A stretch of 64,000 bases of DNA from Flavobacterium sp. ALD4 (GTDB taxonomy: Bacteria > Bacteroidota > Bacteroidia > Flavobacteriales > Flavobacteriaceae). Each line of letters opens with the position of its first letter. Position 1 is the first letter of the stretch. The notes under the pieces are model-generated. The model had not been told where the DNA came from. It ran no database searches and was given only the letters and a program-made list of their open reading frames with translations. The translations under genes were made by a program, and so were the position numbers. This document shows, in pieces, positions 18,181 through 25,981 of the stretch. The stretch is from positions 1,178,001 through 1,242,000 of the forward strand of contig NZ_PJBJ01000030.1 in the NCBI RefSeq assembly GCF_002836475.1. Direction: 5' to 3'.

Positions 18181-18348
18181 ATGAATATAAAAACAGGTAC
18201 GTCGGTTCAAATTAAAGTGGTTAGCACCCGGTTTGAAATCAAAAATATAGTAATTCAATTAGGGGGTAATTACGCCAATAAAATAATTGAAGCAATATTT
18301 GATGAAAATGATAATATCAATACGAATCTTAATGCTCAAAACGTATGA
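18181..18348 (+). CDS. Small conserved-context ORF, 55 residues, function unknown
   Basis: The ORF encodes a 55-residue protein beginning MNIKTGTSVQIKVVSTRFEI and ending NAQNV. It has no signal peptide or membrane segment. Three features support it as real: it follows the usher gene by 17 bases, an AAGGA precedes its ATG, and its stop overlaps the next start (ATGA at 18345-18348), which points to translational coupling. I recognise no family. It could be a cytoplasmic accessory or simply a coupling ORF that sets translation of the large downstream protein. Confidence 0.55.
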   Translation: MNIKTGTSVQIKVVSTRFEIKNIVIQLGGNYANKIIEAIFDENDNINTNLNAQNV

Positions 18349-21300
18349 CCTTAAAAATACTTACGCTAAAAATAAAATTTTTAGCACTTTTTTTTCTGAT
18401 TATGGGGTTCTTCTTAGGACTTAATAGCGCTGTTGCACAAGCTAATGAAACATTCGTCTCATCTGGAATCTTTACTGTTCCGGCAGGCGTAACAAGCCTT
18501 ACTATTGAGGCTTGGGGTGGCGGTGGCGGTGGTGCGTCTTTGAGTAATTCCGATGGTGGCGGCGGTGGTGGCGGTGGCGCTAATTCTTCAAGAACAATTG
18601 CCGTTACTCCGGGCAGTCAATATAGCTACACAGTAGGAACTGGCGGCGCTATTGGGTCAGATGGCGGAGAATCAACAGTTTCACCTTTATCTTCAGACAT
18701 AATTATTAAGGCAGGGGGCGGAATAAGAGCTAGATTTACCACAGGAGGCGCAGGCGGAACAGCTTCGTTAGGTAGTGTCAATACAAATGGGGCGGCCGGT
18801 ACAAATGAGGGTAATGGAAATGCAGGAGGTGATGGTGGAAATGCCGGAGGATCAGCCGGAGGATTAGGAGGAGCCGGAGGAGGTAAGGGCTCTGTTAAAG
18901 ATGGAACGGAAGGTACTACTCCTGGCGGCGGCGGCGGCGGCGGTGCTAAAAGTTCATCTGGAGCAAAAGGGGGTGATGGTCAAGTTAGTTTTACTTACAC
19001 CTGTCTTGCTACTCCTGGATCAATAACAGGTACAGTTATACAATATCCAAGAGTTACAGCGCAGACATATAGTATTTTAGAAGTACCAAATGCCACAACT
19101 TATAGTTGGGCTATACCATTTGGCTGGGAGATAACAGCAGGAGCAGGAACAAAATCAATTACTGTGACCACAGGCTTGGCTGGTCAAAATGGGAATATAA
19201 CGGTATCCGCTGCTAACGATTGTAGTACTAGTCCAGCTGCAGCATCCCTCAAGGTAGCGGTCACGGTTAATCTTAGATCACTTACAAATTTTACACTTTT
19301 TACATCCGTAGGGGCAGTATCAAATACTGCTGTTTCAGATATAACCGGTGATATTGGTACGAATGTAGGTGCCGTAACTGGTTTTGGTCCTCCTTCAATA
19401 GTAAATGGGAAAATTGAAATTGCTAATAGTATTACTGCGCAAGCTGCCTTAGACTTACGTGATATTTGTATTCAATTATCTAATACAGTAACAACCAACT
19501 CTACTTCTGCCGCTAGAGCAATGGGAAATGGAGAGGTACTAACTCCAGGCGTATATTCTATTGGGGGTGCAGCATCTACCGGAGGGACTCTGACCTTAGA
19601 TGCGCAAGGAGATCCCAATGCTCAATTTATTTTTAAAATAGGAGGTGCGTTTACCACTGGCGCGAATGCTACAGTGGTTTTAGTGAACGGAGCTTCGCCA
19701 GCAAATATATTTTGGATGGCTGATGGTGCAATTGCTATGGCTGCTTCAACAATAATCAGCGGGACTTTAATTGGTAATCCTGGTGCTGTTTCAATGGGTG
19801 CTGGCGGACAATTATCGGGAAGAATGCTTTCTACATCTGGCGCCGTTTCTGTCGATGCAACCGAAGCTGCAAATACAAGGATAAACAAATGGAAAGGCTC
19901 AGTTAGTAATAACTGGAATACTCCTAGTAACTGGACGCAAAACGTAGTTCCGGCAATAGATGCGAGTATTATTTTTGATGATATGCCATTCAACCATTTA
20001 GTATTGGATCAGAATCGATCAGTAACTAATATTACTAATGCACAAGCACCTTACAGAGTAGTTTGCAACGGCTATAAACTTGTTGTAAAAGGAAATACGC
20101 TGTTTACAAACGGAGCGCAAATTGATGCTTCGGCAGCTAGTTCTGTCGTGGAGTATGGAGGTTCTTCAGTGCAAACCATAGATAGCGGTCAATACCTCAA
20201 TGAAAAGACGTTCAATTTAAATATCAATAATGCAGCAGGGGTGAACCTCAACACAAACTTTACTCTTGATAATAATCTGACAATTAACGATGGCAAAATA
20301 TTTACAATTGAAGCAGCCAAAAACTTAACAGTTGTAGGTGCTATTGCGAATTCAGGGGGTAACAGCGGACTTGTTTTAAGATCCAATGCTTCAGGGACGG
20401 CTTCTCTTATTCATAATACAATCGATGTGCCAGCAACAGTCCAACGATACATAAGTGGTGCTGCGGAAGACTGGCATTTCCTTTCTGCTCCAGTTTCAAA
20501 TCAAAGCATTAGTGGCGGTTGGAATCCAGCTGGTACTTATGGGAATGGGACTGGTTATGATCTATATATATGGAATGAACCAACACCTTGTTGGACTTAC
20601 CAATTGAACACGACTGTGGCGCCTACCTGGCCATCAATTCATCCTACTTCAAACTTTGTAAAAGGGCTAGGTTATTTGTATTCTACCCAAGCGGCTAATC
20701 CTACAAAAGAATTCATTGGGGTATTAAACAACGGGACTATTAGTATTCCAGTGACAAAAGAGGGTCCTGATACCAGCCCAGAACCTGATGTAAGAGGATT
20801 TAATCTAATAGGGAACCCTTATCCGTCAGCTATCGATTGGAAGAGCACTGGTTGGACACGTAACAACTTGCTTGTCACAGGCAGTGGGTATGATATGTGG
20901 ATATGGAATCCAGCTGCAAAAAATTATGGAGTTTATAATACTACTACTGTGGGGTCGACCGGTACACATGGCGTTACGCAAAATATCGCACCAATGCAGG
21001 GTTTCTATGTAAGAGCAGCTAGTAATGGTGCTGTTGGTATGACAAATACGATACGGGTAAATACAGGTGCAAGCAATTGGATGAAGACAAAAAACAACAA
21101 GACTAATAATTTAAAAGTTAGAATTGCATCCGATTCAAGCTTGGGGTATGATGAAGTTTTAGTTCAGTTTGGCGCATCGTTAAATGAGGCTGGGGCCGCA
21201 AAGCTTTTTAGTACAATAAAATCAGCACCATCGCTCTATTTAACGCATGGGAAAGAGGAATTAACCGTATTGAATTTGACTAATACAGTCGAAAATACTT

Positions 21301-21746
21301 CGGTGCCTCTTATGTTTAAAGCGGGAAGCGACGGGAACTATACGTTAACTATTAATCTGGAAAGTAAGGATTATGGGGTATTAGTATTAGAAGATAAAAA
21401 AACAAAAACTACATCTGACTTAAAAGTAAATCCAAAATACCAGTTCAAAGGATCAATTAAAGATGCTGCAAGTAGATTTGTTCTTCACTTTACACCTGTA
21501 ACCAAGGAGGTTGCATCCTTACCGGCTGTTATTTATTATGATGGCAATGAAATCATCGTGGATTTAACTTTGATATCTGAACAAACAGAGGTGAAAATCT
21601 ATGATATGCTAGGGAAGTTACTTGTTAATAAAAAGGTGGAAGGTAAAATGATTCATCGCTTCGATATAAATCCAAAAAACGAGGTTTATATTGTAGTAGG
21701 GAACAGCAAAGGGAAATCCGTCAGCCGTAAGATTTTAGCTTATTAA
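18345..21746 (+). CDS. Large T9SS-type surface protein with glycine-rich and DUF3494 ice-binding-type domains
   Basis: This 1133-residue protein has a signal peptide ending NSAVAQ. Residues about 35-223 are a glycine-rich beta domain with runs encoded by GGC/GGT repeats. A short Ig/PKD-like stretch follows. Residues about 308-505 form a DUF3494 domain (LTNFTLFTSVGAVSNTAVSD, ALDLRDICIQL, GTLTLDAQGDPNAQFIFKIG), the fold of bacterial ice-binding adhesins. The middle has T9SS-protein repeats (NLIGNPYPSAIDW, APMQGFYVRA), and the end (VKIYDMLGKLL ... VSRKILAY) is a type A sorting domain. DUF3494 proteins may bind ice or act only as adhesins. Coupling to the usher genes suggests it belongs to the same surface structure. 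Confidence 0.82.
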   Translation: MTLKILTLKIKFLALFFLIMGFFLGLNSAVAQANETFVSSGIFTVPAGVTSLTIEAWGGGGGGASLSNSDGGGGGGGGANSSRTIAVTPGSQYSYTVGTGGAIGSDGGESTVSPLSSDIIIKAGGGIRARFTTGGAGGTASLGSVNTNGAAGTNEGNGNAGGDGGNAGGSAGGLGGAGGGKGSVKDGTEGTTPGGGGGGGAKSSSGAKGGDGQVSFTYTCLATPGSITGTVIQYPRVTAQTYSILEVPNATTYSWAIPFGWEITAGAGTKSITVTTGLAGQNGNITVSAANDCSTSPAAASLKVAVTVNLRSLTNFTLFTSVGAVSNTAVSDITGDIGTNVGAVTGFGPPSIVNGKIEIANSITAQAALDLRDICIQLSNTVTTNSTSAARAMGNGEVLTPGVYSIGGAASTGGTLTLDAQGDPNAQFIFKIGGAFTTGANATVVLVNGASPANIFWMADGAIAMAASTIISGTLIGNPGAVSMGAGGQLSGRMLSTSGAVSVDATEAANTRINKWKGSVSNNWNTPSNWTQNVVPAIDASIIFDDMPFNHLVLDQNRSVTNITNAQAPYRVVCNGYKLVVKGNTLFTNGAQIDASAASSVVEYGGSSVQTIDSGQYLNEKTFNLNINNAAGVNLNTNFTLDNNLTINDGKIFTIEAAKNLTVVGAIANSGGNSGLVLRSNASGTASLIHNTIDVPATVQRYISGAAEDWHFLSAPVSNQSISGGWNPAGTYGNGTGYDLYIWNEPTPCWTYQLNTTVAPTWPSIHPTSNFVKGLGYLYSTQAANPTKEFIGVLNNGTISIPVTKEGPDTSPEPDVRGFNLIGNPYPSAIDWKSTGWTRNNLLVTGSGYDMWIWNPAAKNYGVYNTTTVGSTGTHGVTQNIAPMQGFYVRAASNGAVGMTNTIRVNTGASNWMKTKNNKTNNLKVRIASDSSLGYDEVLVQFGASLNEAGAAKLFSTIKSAPSLYLTHGKEELTVLNLTNTVENTSVPLMFKAGSDGNYTLTINLESKDYGVLVLEDKKTKTTSDLKVNPKYQFKGSIKDAASRFVLHFTPVTKEVASLPAVIYYDGNEIIVDLTLISEQTEVKIYDMLGKLLVNKKVEGKMIHRFDINPKNEVYIVVGNSKGKSVSRKILAY

Positions 21747-21980
21747 AGGATTACGGGCCGTCTTATGCATTAAGATTTGAATCAGAACAGCGTGGATCGA
21801 TATTACTATACGTCGTAATAAACAGCTGCCAAAATGTTATCGAAATTAAAAGCTACATAAAAGTGGATGCGGAGACTCTCTTTCAATTTCGACCAGACAC
21901 GGTAAGGCCGGTTACGCAGATTAGACTATAGGGGACTATGCCGGCGGCATTCTTTATTCTGAATTATTTCACGAATTATT
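21747..21980. other. Region downstream of the large surface protein
   Basis: No gene is supported. A short open stretch around 21899-21955 (reading KAGYAD, a stop, then GDYAGGILY) may be decayed coding sequence, but it is too short to assign. Confidence 0.25.
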
Positions 21981-22015
21981 AAAACCCTATTCTTGTAGTT
22001 GAATAGGGTTTTTTC
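21981..22015 (+). terminator. Terminator of the usher-like operon
   Basis: The arms AAACCCTATTC and GAATAGGGTTT around eight bases are followed by T residues. It is the first strong hairpin after the large surface protein. Confidence 0.8.
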
Positions 22016-22033
22016 GTTAGAGTAGCAGTTTTT

Positions 22034-22118
22034 GCGTGAGGGGTAGTAGCGGCATCCTTTTACAAAGCGATAGCGGTGTAAAAGATATAGTGAATAACCC
22101 GACCCTGTTGGGTCACGC
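22034..22118 (+). ncRNA. Structured RNA repeat, copy 1
   Basis: Nested pairing is visible: outer GCGTG (22034) with CACGC (22114-22118), then GGGT with ACCC (22097-22100), then a long stem with left arm ATC-c-TTTTAC (one bulged C) and right arm GTAAAAGAT, plus a GACCC-TGTT-GGGTC hairpin. A second copy at 63235-63315 keeps the same stem and bulge with different base pairs, so the structure is conserved by compensation. The strand is not certain. It may belong to a known flavobacterial RNA family such as Flavo-1, but I cannot confirm that here. Confidence 0.55.
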
Positions 22119-22217
22119 CCAAACGACAAGACCGCTTTAAAGGGGGATTATGCTGATTGTTCCTTAGAATTAGCTGATGAAACCCTTTAAATTACTATCA
22201 TTTAGCGCTAGAATTAT

Positions 22218-23477
22218 TTAAGTGACAATTTTAGATATTTGGTGTAGTAATAAACCACAAACATAGGCTCCGTAGGTTCCTACGGCATAGCCCAGAACAG
22301 CCAGTAGCACTCCCACGGGAGCTAAAAATGGGCTAAATGCTGCTGCAACAATGGGCGCAGAAGCGGCACCACCAATATTTGCTTGACTTCCTACTGCCAC
22401 ATAAAAGAAAGGTGCTTTAATGATTTTGGCTACAATTATCATTACAATGATATGCGTGGTGATCCAAATAACTCCAACTAAAAATAATAAGGGGTTGTCA
22501 AAAATAGCACCCAGGTTCATATGTGTTCCTATGGTTCCCACTAAGATGTATAAGAATATGGTACCTACTTTTGAAGCGCCATAGCTTTCTATTTTTCGCA
22601 CTTTGGTAAATGATAGTAAAACGCCCGCTGTTGTAGTGATAATAACCAGCCAGAAGAATTCGTTAGTAAAAGAATATTTTTCTAATGCCGGATAGTTTTC
22701 TTTAAAAAAGGGAGCTAGTATATCTGCTAAAAAGTGTCCTAAACCGGTCAAGCCAAAAGCGACCATGAGGACTATCATTATATTATTAGTTGTTAGCGGT
22801 ATTCTTTTACCTGCTTGTTCTTCTTCGAGTTTTTTTTCTAATTCGGCTATAGGAGCATTATCTGCTTTTAACCACTTGTCAATTTTATCTGATTTTTGAG
22901 CACCATAAAGCAAAAATCCCATCCATAAATTGGCTACTAACACATCTACAGCAATCATCTGGGCAAACATGCTTTTGCTTGCGCCAAATACTTCTAGCAT
23001 GGCGGTTTGATTTGCGCCGCCACCAATCCAACTTCCTGCTATTGTTGATAGTCCTTTCCAAACTTCTTCTCCATTTGATAAAGCTACTTCAGGGTAGAAG
23101 CTACCTACAATGTATAAGGCTAATGGACCGCCTATTATAATACCTAAAGTTCCTGCCAAAAACATAATAATAGCTTTGCTTCCTAGTTTTTTTAATGCAG
23201 CGAAATTGATACTTAAGGTAAGTAATACTAAACTTGCGGGTAATAAATAGCGAGAGGCAATGTTGTATAGACTTGAAGTCTCTCCTGATATAATATTGAA
23301 GGTGTTGAAAAGTGCCGGAATGAAATAGCACAACAAAACCGAAGGGACTATCCCGTAAAATTTCTTAAAAAAAGGTTTGTCACTGGAGGAGGTGATAAAT
23401 ATTAAACCTAATATTGTCATAAGAATACCTAGTACAACAGCATCGTTAGTTATTAGGGGAGCTGGGTTTTCGATCAT
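22218..23477 (-). CDS. DUF819 family membrane transporter-like protein
   Basis: This 419-residue protein has about ten to eleven hydrophobic segments and the DUF819 features: an N-terminal TM block, STIAGSWIGGGANQTAM in the middle, and a C-terminal half with VGTIGTHMNL and ANIGGAASAPIVAAA. The two GG-rich motifs sit in the two halves, suggesting an inverted repeat like other secondary transporters. A charged cytoplasmic loop (LEKKLEEEQAGKRIP) joins the halves. The family is widespread in Bacteroidota, its substrate is unknown, and the neighbours give no clue. It appears to be transcribed alone. Confidence 0.88.
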   Translation of the reverse strand: MIENPAPLITNDAVVLGILMTILGLIFITSSSDKPFFKKFYGIVPSVLLCYFIPALFNTFNIISGETSSLYNIASRYLLPASLVLLTLSINFAALKKLGSKAIIMFLAGTLGIIIGGPLALYIVGSFYPEVALSNGEEVWKGLSTIAGSWIGGGANQTAMLEVFGASKSMFAQMIAVDVLVANLWMGFLLYGAQKSDKIDKWLKADNAPIAELEKKLEEEQAGKRIPLTTNNIMIVLMVAFGLTGLGHFLADILAPFFKENYPALEKYSFTNEFFWLVIITTTAGVLLSFTKVRKIESYGASKVGTIFLYILVGTIGTHMNLGAIFDNPLLFLVGVIWITTHIIVMIIVAKIIKAPFFYVAVGSQANIGGAASAPIVAAAFSPFLAPVGVLLAVLGYAVGTYGAYVCGLLLHQISKIVT

Positions 23478-23830
23478 AATTTTTGGTTTGTATGGTTTTG
23501 ATAAGCAAATCTTACATTTCTCTTTTACTTGCAGAACCTATTTTCTAATATTTTTTTAAGCGCCAATAGCGTAGGTAAATCTCAGTCGCTATCTGCATGA
23601 TCATTATGTCATTTTTTAATGACAAGGTACAGCGGTCTATTTTAGATAGTTCCGTTGCTTTTGGTAAACTTAACTTTTCTCTATTTAAAAAACACTACAT
23701 TCAATTAATTAATGTACGCTCAGGAAATAAGATTAGATGATTTTTTTAAAAGAAAGGGTACTAAATACCAAATGAATAAATAGTGTTTTCTTTTCTGGTT
23801 TCCTCAGTTATACTTTCGAGAAGTAAAAGC

Positions 23831-24308
23831 TTAAAATAATATTTCTTTATAGCGCCAAACCAGACGAATATAGAGCCCTAAAAACAGTACGTAAACTAAA
23901 AACAGCATAAACGTGGGAGCGATGAATCCAATAAAAGATCTTATGGCAGCTTTCAAAGCGCGTTTGTGGTTTTTAGAGTCATGTAGCAGTTTTCTATTAA
24001 AAGCGGCTACAAAAGCACCGATAAGAAATCCAAACGAGATGGGAGAAAGGAGGCCAACAATCAGTCTGATATTTGTTCCCCAAATGCCATAGGAACTTCC
24101 TCCGAATCGTTTCGGCCCTCTAGACGGGATCTACATATTCCAATATTGAAATGATGATGGTAATCAACAAGGTAATGCCACGAATCCAATAGTTTCGGGA
24201 ACTGCAGTTGTAAAATAAAGGAGTAAAAGCCCTATCCAACTCATGGGCGGTCTCGGTAAAACGCGAAGAAAACTCCCTATAATTCCAATAAACATACAGC
24301 AAAACCAA
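23831..24308 (-). pseudogene. Frameshifted small membrane protein gene
   Basis: On the minus strand, an open frame reading LLYVYWNYREFSSRF and then ISILEYVDP runs to a stop at 24120. A one-base shift restores a second frame: SRGPKRFGGSSYGIWGTNIR, then hydrophobic segments, down to a stop at 23831-23833. Joined, the two halves give a coherent membrane protein of about 155 or more residues with several hydrophobic segments. No ATG is present; the first half starts at a TTG (24308) and is open further upstream to 24374. The break is either a genuine frameshift with loss of the start, or one sequencing error. The protein family is not recognised. Confidence 0.6.
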
Positions 24309-24387
24309 AGGACTAAAAGGAAAGTATCCGTAAAATTTTATTTTGTATTTTTGGAAAATAAATACAACAGGTATTCATAAAACGAGT

Positions 24388-24750
24388 ATGAAAAAATTAG
24401 TTTCAATCTTTTTTATAGTGTTCTTTTTGAATACCGCTTTCGCCCAAGACAAAGGCAGCAGCGATGTCGCTTTGAAGGAAAGAATATATAAAGAGAATAG
24501 AGCAAAAGTGTTGAATTTTTCGATGAAAGATTTTGACCGTGTCTTCTTTGAGTTTTCAGACAAAAAAGCAACTGCAAATTTGGTATTAACAAAGGAAGCG
24601 TTTTATAAATACACGATTCAAATTGCCGCTTTTTCAGATCGATTGGGGGTTTTGTATCCGGATCAAAAGGAAATGGCTGAAGCAAGCAAGAAAAAATGGT
24701 TTGCTGAAAGCTATGAAGATTATTTGGTTTCGAAACAATCTCAAAGATAA
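24388..24750 (+). CDS. Small secreted protein, function unknown
   Basis: This 120-residue protein has a signal peptide (MKKLVSIFFIVFFLNTAFAQ) and a charged, probably helical mature part rich in Lys, Glu and Phe, with two short repeated-looking helices. It has no cysteine and no membrane segment after the leader, so it is periplasmic or surface-associated. The start is chosen at 24388 for the signal peptide; a longer frame begins at 24343. A TATTTTTG box at 24346-24353 may be its promoter. Three bases separate its stop from the longest frame of the following lipoprotein gene, so they probably share a transcript. I recognise no family. Confidence 0.65.
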   Translation: MKKLVSIFFIVFFLNTAFAQDKGSSDVALKERIYKENRAKVLNFSMKDFDRVFFEFSDKKATANLVLTKEAFYKYTIQIAAFSDRLGVLYPDQKEMAEASKKKWFAESYEDYLVSKQSQR

Positions 24751-24795
24751 TAATTGTATTTTTATAAAATATTACTCCAATTCAAAAACAAAACA

Positions 24796-25272
24796 TTGAA
24801 GCACTATTACTTTTTTTTAGTATTCTTACTTTTTAATTCCTGTCAGTATTTCGAAAAGCAAGTGCCTTCGGAAAAGGAATTATTGAAAAAAGAGCTGAAA
24901 GCAATCAATTGGAAAGAAGTTGATGAGTATCCATCCTTTGTCGATTGCGACAAATTAGAGAACAAAAGGCAGCGCCAGCAGTGTTTTTTTGAGTATTTAA
25001 CAGAGTTAATACAAGATAAATTGAACAGCGATACGCTTTCGGTACTCTATCCTGAATTAGATACCATAGAGGTGAAAGTTACGATTTATTCCAATTCAAA
25101 AATGGAATTTGAACCCCAGTTTCCAAAGGATTCGGTCGCCTATGATACGATTAAAATCGACAGTATTCTGAATGCCAGATTGGTTAATTTTCCAAAGGTG
25201 AACCCGGCAATTAAACGCGGGATTCCGGTAAAAACACAATTTATACTTCCAGTAATCCTTAAAGTTGAGTAA
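24796..25272 (+). CDS. Small lipoprotein with a TonB C-terminal-like end
   Basis: The protein is about 158 residues long. The leader KHYYFFLVFLLFNSCQYF gives a lipobox (LFNSC), so it is a lipoprotein. Its start is a TTG at 24796, or at 24754 for a longer leader; no ATG is available in frame. The C-terminal segment FPKVNPAIKRGIPVKTQFI resembles the end of TonB C-terminal domains, where a similar strand precedes a hydrophobic PVILKV ending. It may be a stand-alone periplasmic TonB-like or partner domain. It lies between a small secreted protein and a DUF4184 membrane gene, three bases before the latter. Confidence 0.6.
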   Translation: MKHYYFFLVFLLFNSCQYFEKQVPSEKELLKKELKAINWKEVDEYPSFVDCDKLENKRQRQQCFFEYLTELIQDKLNSDTLSVLYPELDTIEVKVTIYSNSKMEFEPQFPKDSVAYDTIKIDSILNARLVNFPKVNPAIKRGIPVKTQFILPVILKVE

Positions 25273-25275
25273 GTA

Positions 25276-25980
25276 ATGCCGTTTACCTTATCACACCCAG
25301 CTATTCTTTTACCTTTTTTAAAAAATAAAAAATTGTCGGCTACCGCTTTGATAATCGGTTCGATGTCTCCTGATTTCGAATACTTTTTTCGAATGAAAAT
25401 GCAAAGTGAGATTAGCCATACTTTTTGGGGGATATTTCTAATTGATTTCCCGTTGGGCTTTATAGTGATGTTTGCTTTTCACGAAATCATAAAAAAGCCA
25501 TTTATAGAAAATGCGCCCCTTTTTTTTCAAAAAAGATTGGCCGTTTTGAAAGATTCAAAATGGATTGATTATTTCAAAAATAATTTTTTAACGGTTGTAA
25601 TTTCCTTTTTTTTAGGTGCTGTTTCACATATTTTTTGGGACTCCATGACGCATTGGGACGGCTATCTGGTGCAGAGGGCTTCTTTCTTAAATCTGGAACT
25701 GTTTTCAATTCCTTTGTACAAAATAGCACAGCATTTGAGTTCGATAATCGGATTGGCATACATTTTAGGGTATGTCTATAATCTTCCTAGTGACAATAAA
25801 GAGTTAAGGGTGATTAATTTAAATTACTGGTATTTAACTTTTCTCTTTGCGGTTTTTGCAATTGCCCTGCGGTTCTATTTCGGGACAGAGCTCGATAAGA
25901 TAGGGAACGCCATAGTTAGTGTTCTTTCGCCAATGATCTTCGCTGTGACTTTGGTGGGATTCTTTTTCAGGAACAAGTGA
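25276..25980 (+). CDS. DUF4184 family membrane protein
   Basis: This 234-residue protein begins MPFTLSHPAILLPFLK, the characteristic DUF4184 start with its early histidine, followed by GSMSPDFEYFF and GAVSHIFWDSMTH. The conserved Asp and His residues near membrane boundaries recall membrane-bound metal-dependent hydrolases such as YdjM/LexA-regulated proteins. About five to six hydrophobic segments are present. The function is unknown. It begins three bases after the lipoprotein gene and ends next to the convergent glycosyltransferase gene, with only one base between the stops and no terminator. Confidence 0.85.
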   Translation: MPFTLSHPAILLPFLKNKKLSATALIIGSMSPDFEYFFRMKMQSEISHTFWGIFLIDFPLGFIVMFAFHEIIKKPFIENAPLFFQKRLAVLKDSKWIDYFKNNFLTVVISFFLGAVSHIFWDSMTHWDGYLVQRASFLNLELFSIPLYKIAQHLSSIIGLAYILGYVYNLPSDNKELRVINLNYWYLTFLFAVFAIALRFYFGTELDKIGNAIVSVLSPMIFAVTLVGFFFRNK

Positions 25981-25981
25981 A

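Noticed and set aside
19622..19993. A 123-residue open frame antisense to the DUF3494 domain
   Set aside because: It is a shadow of a repetitive Ala/Gly/Thr-rich coding region on the plus strand; its translation is low-complexity.
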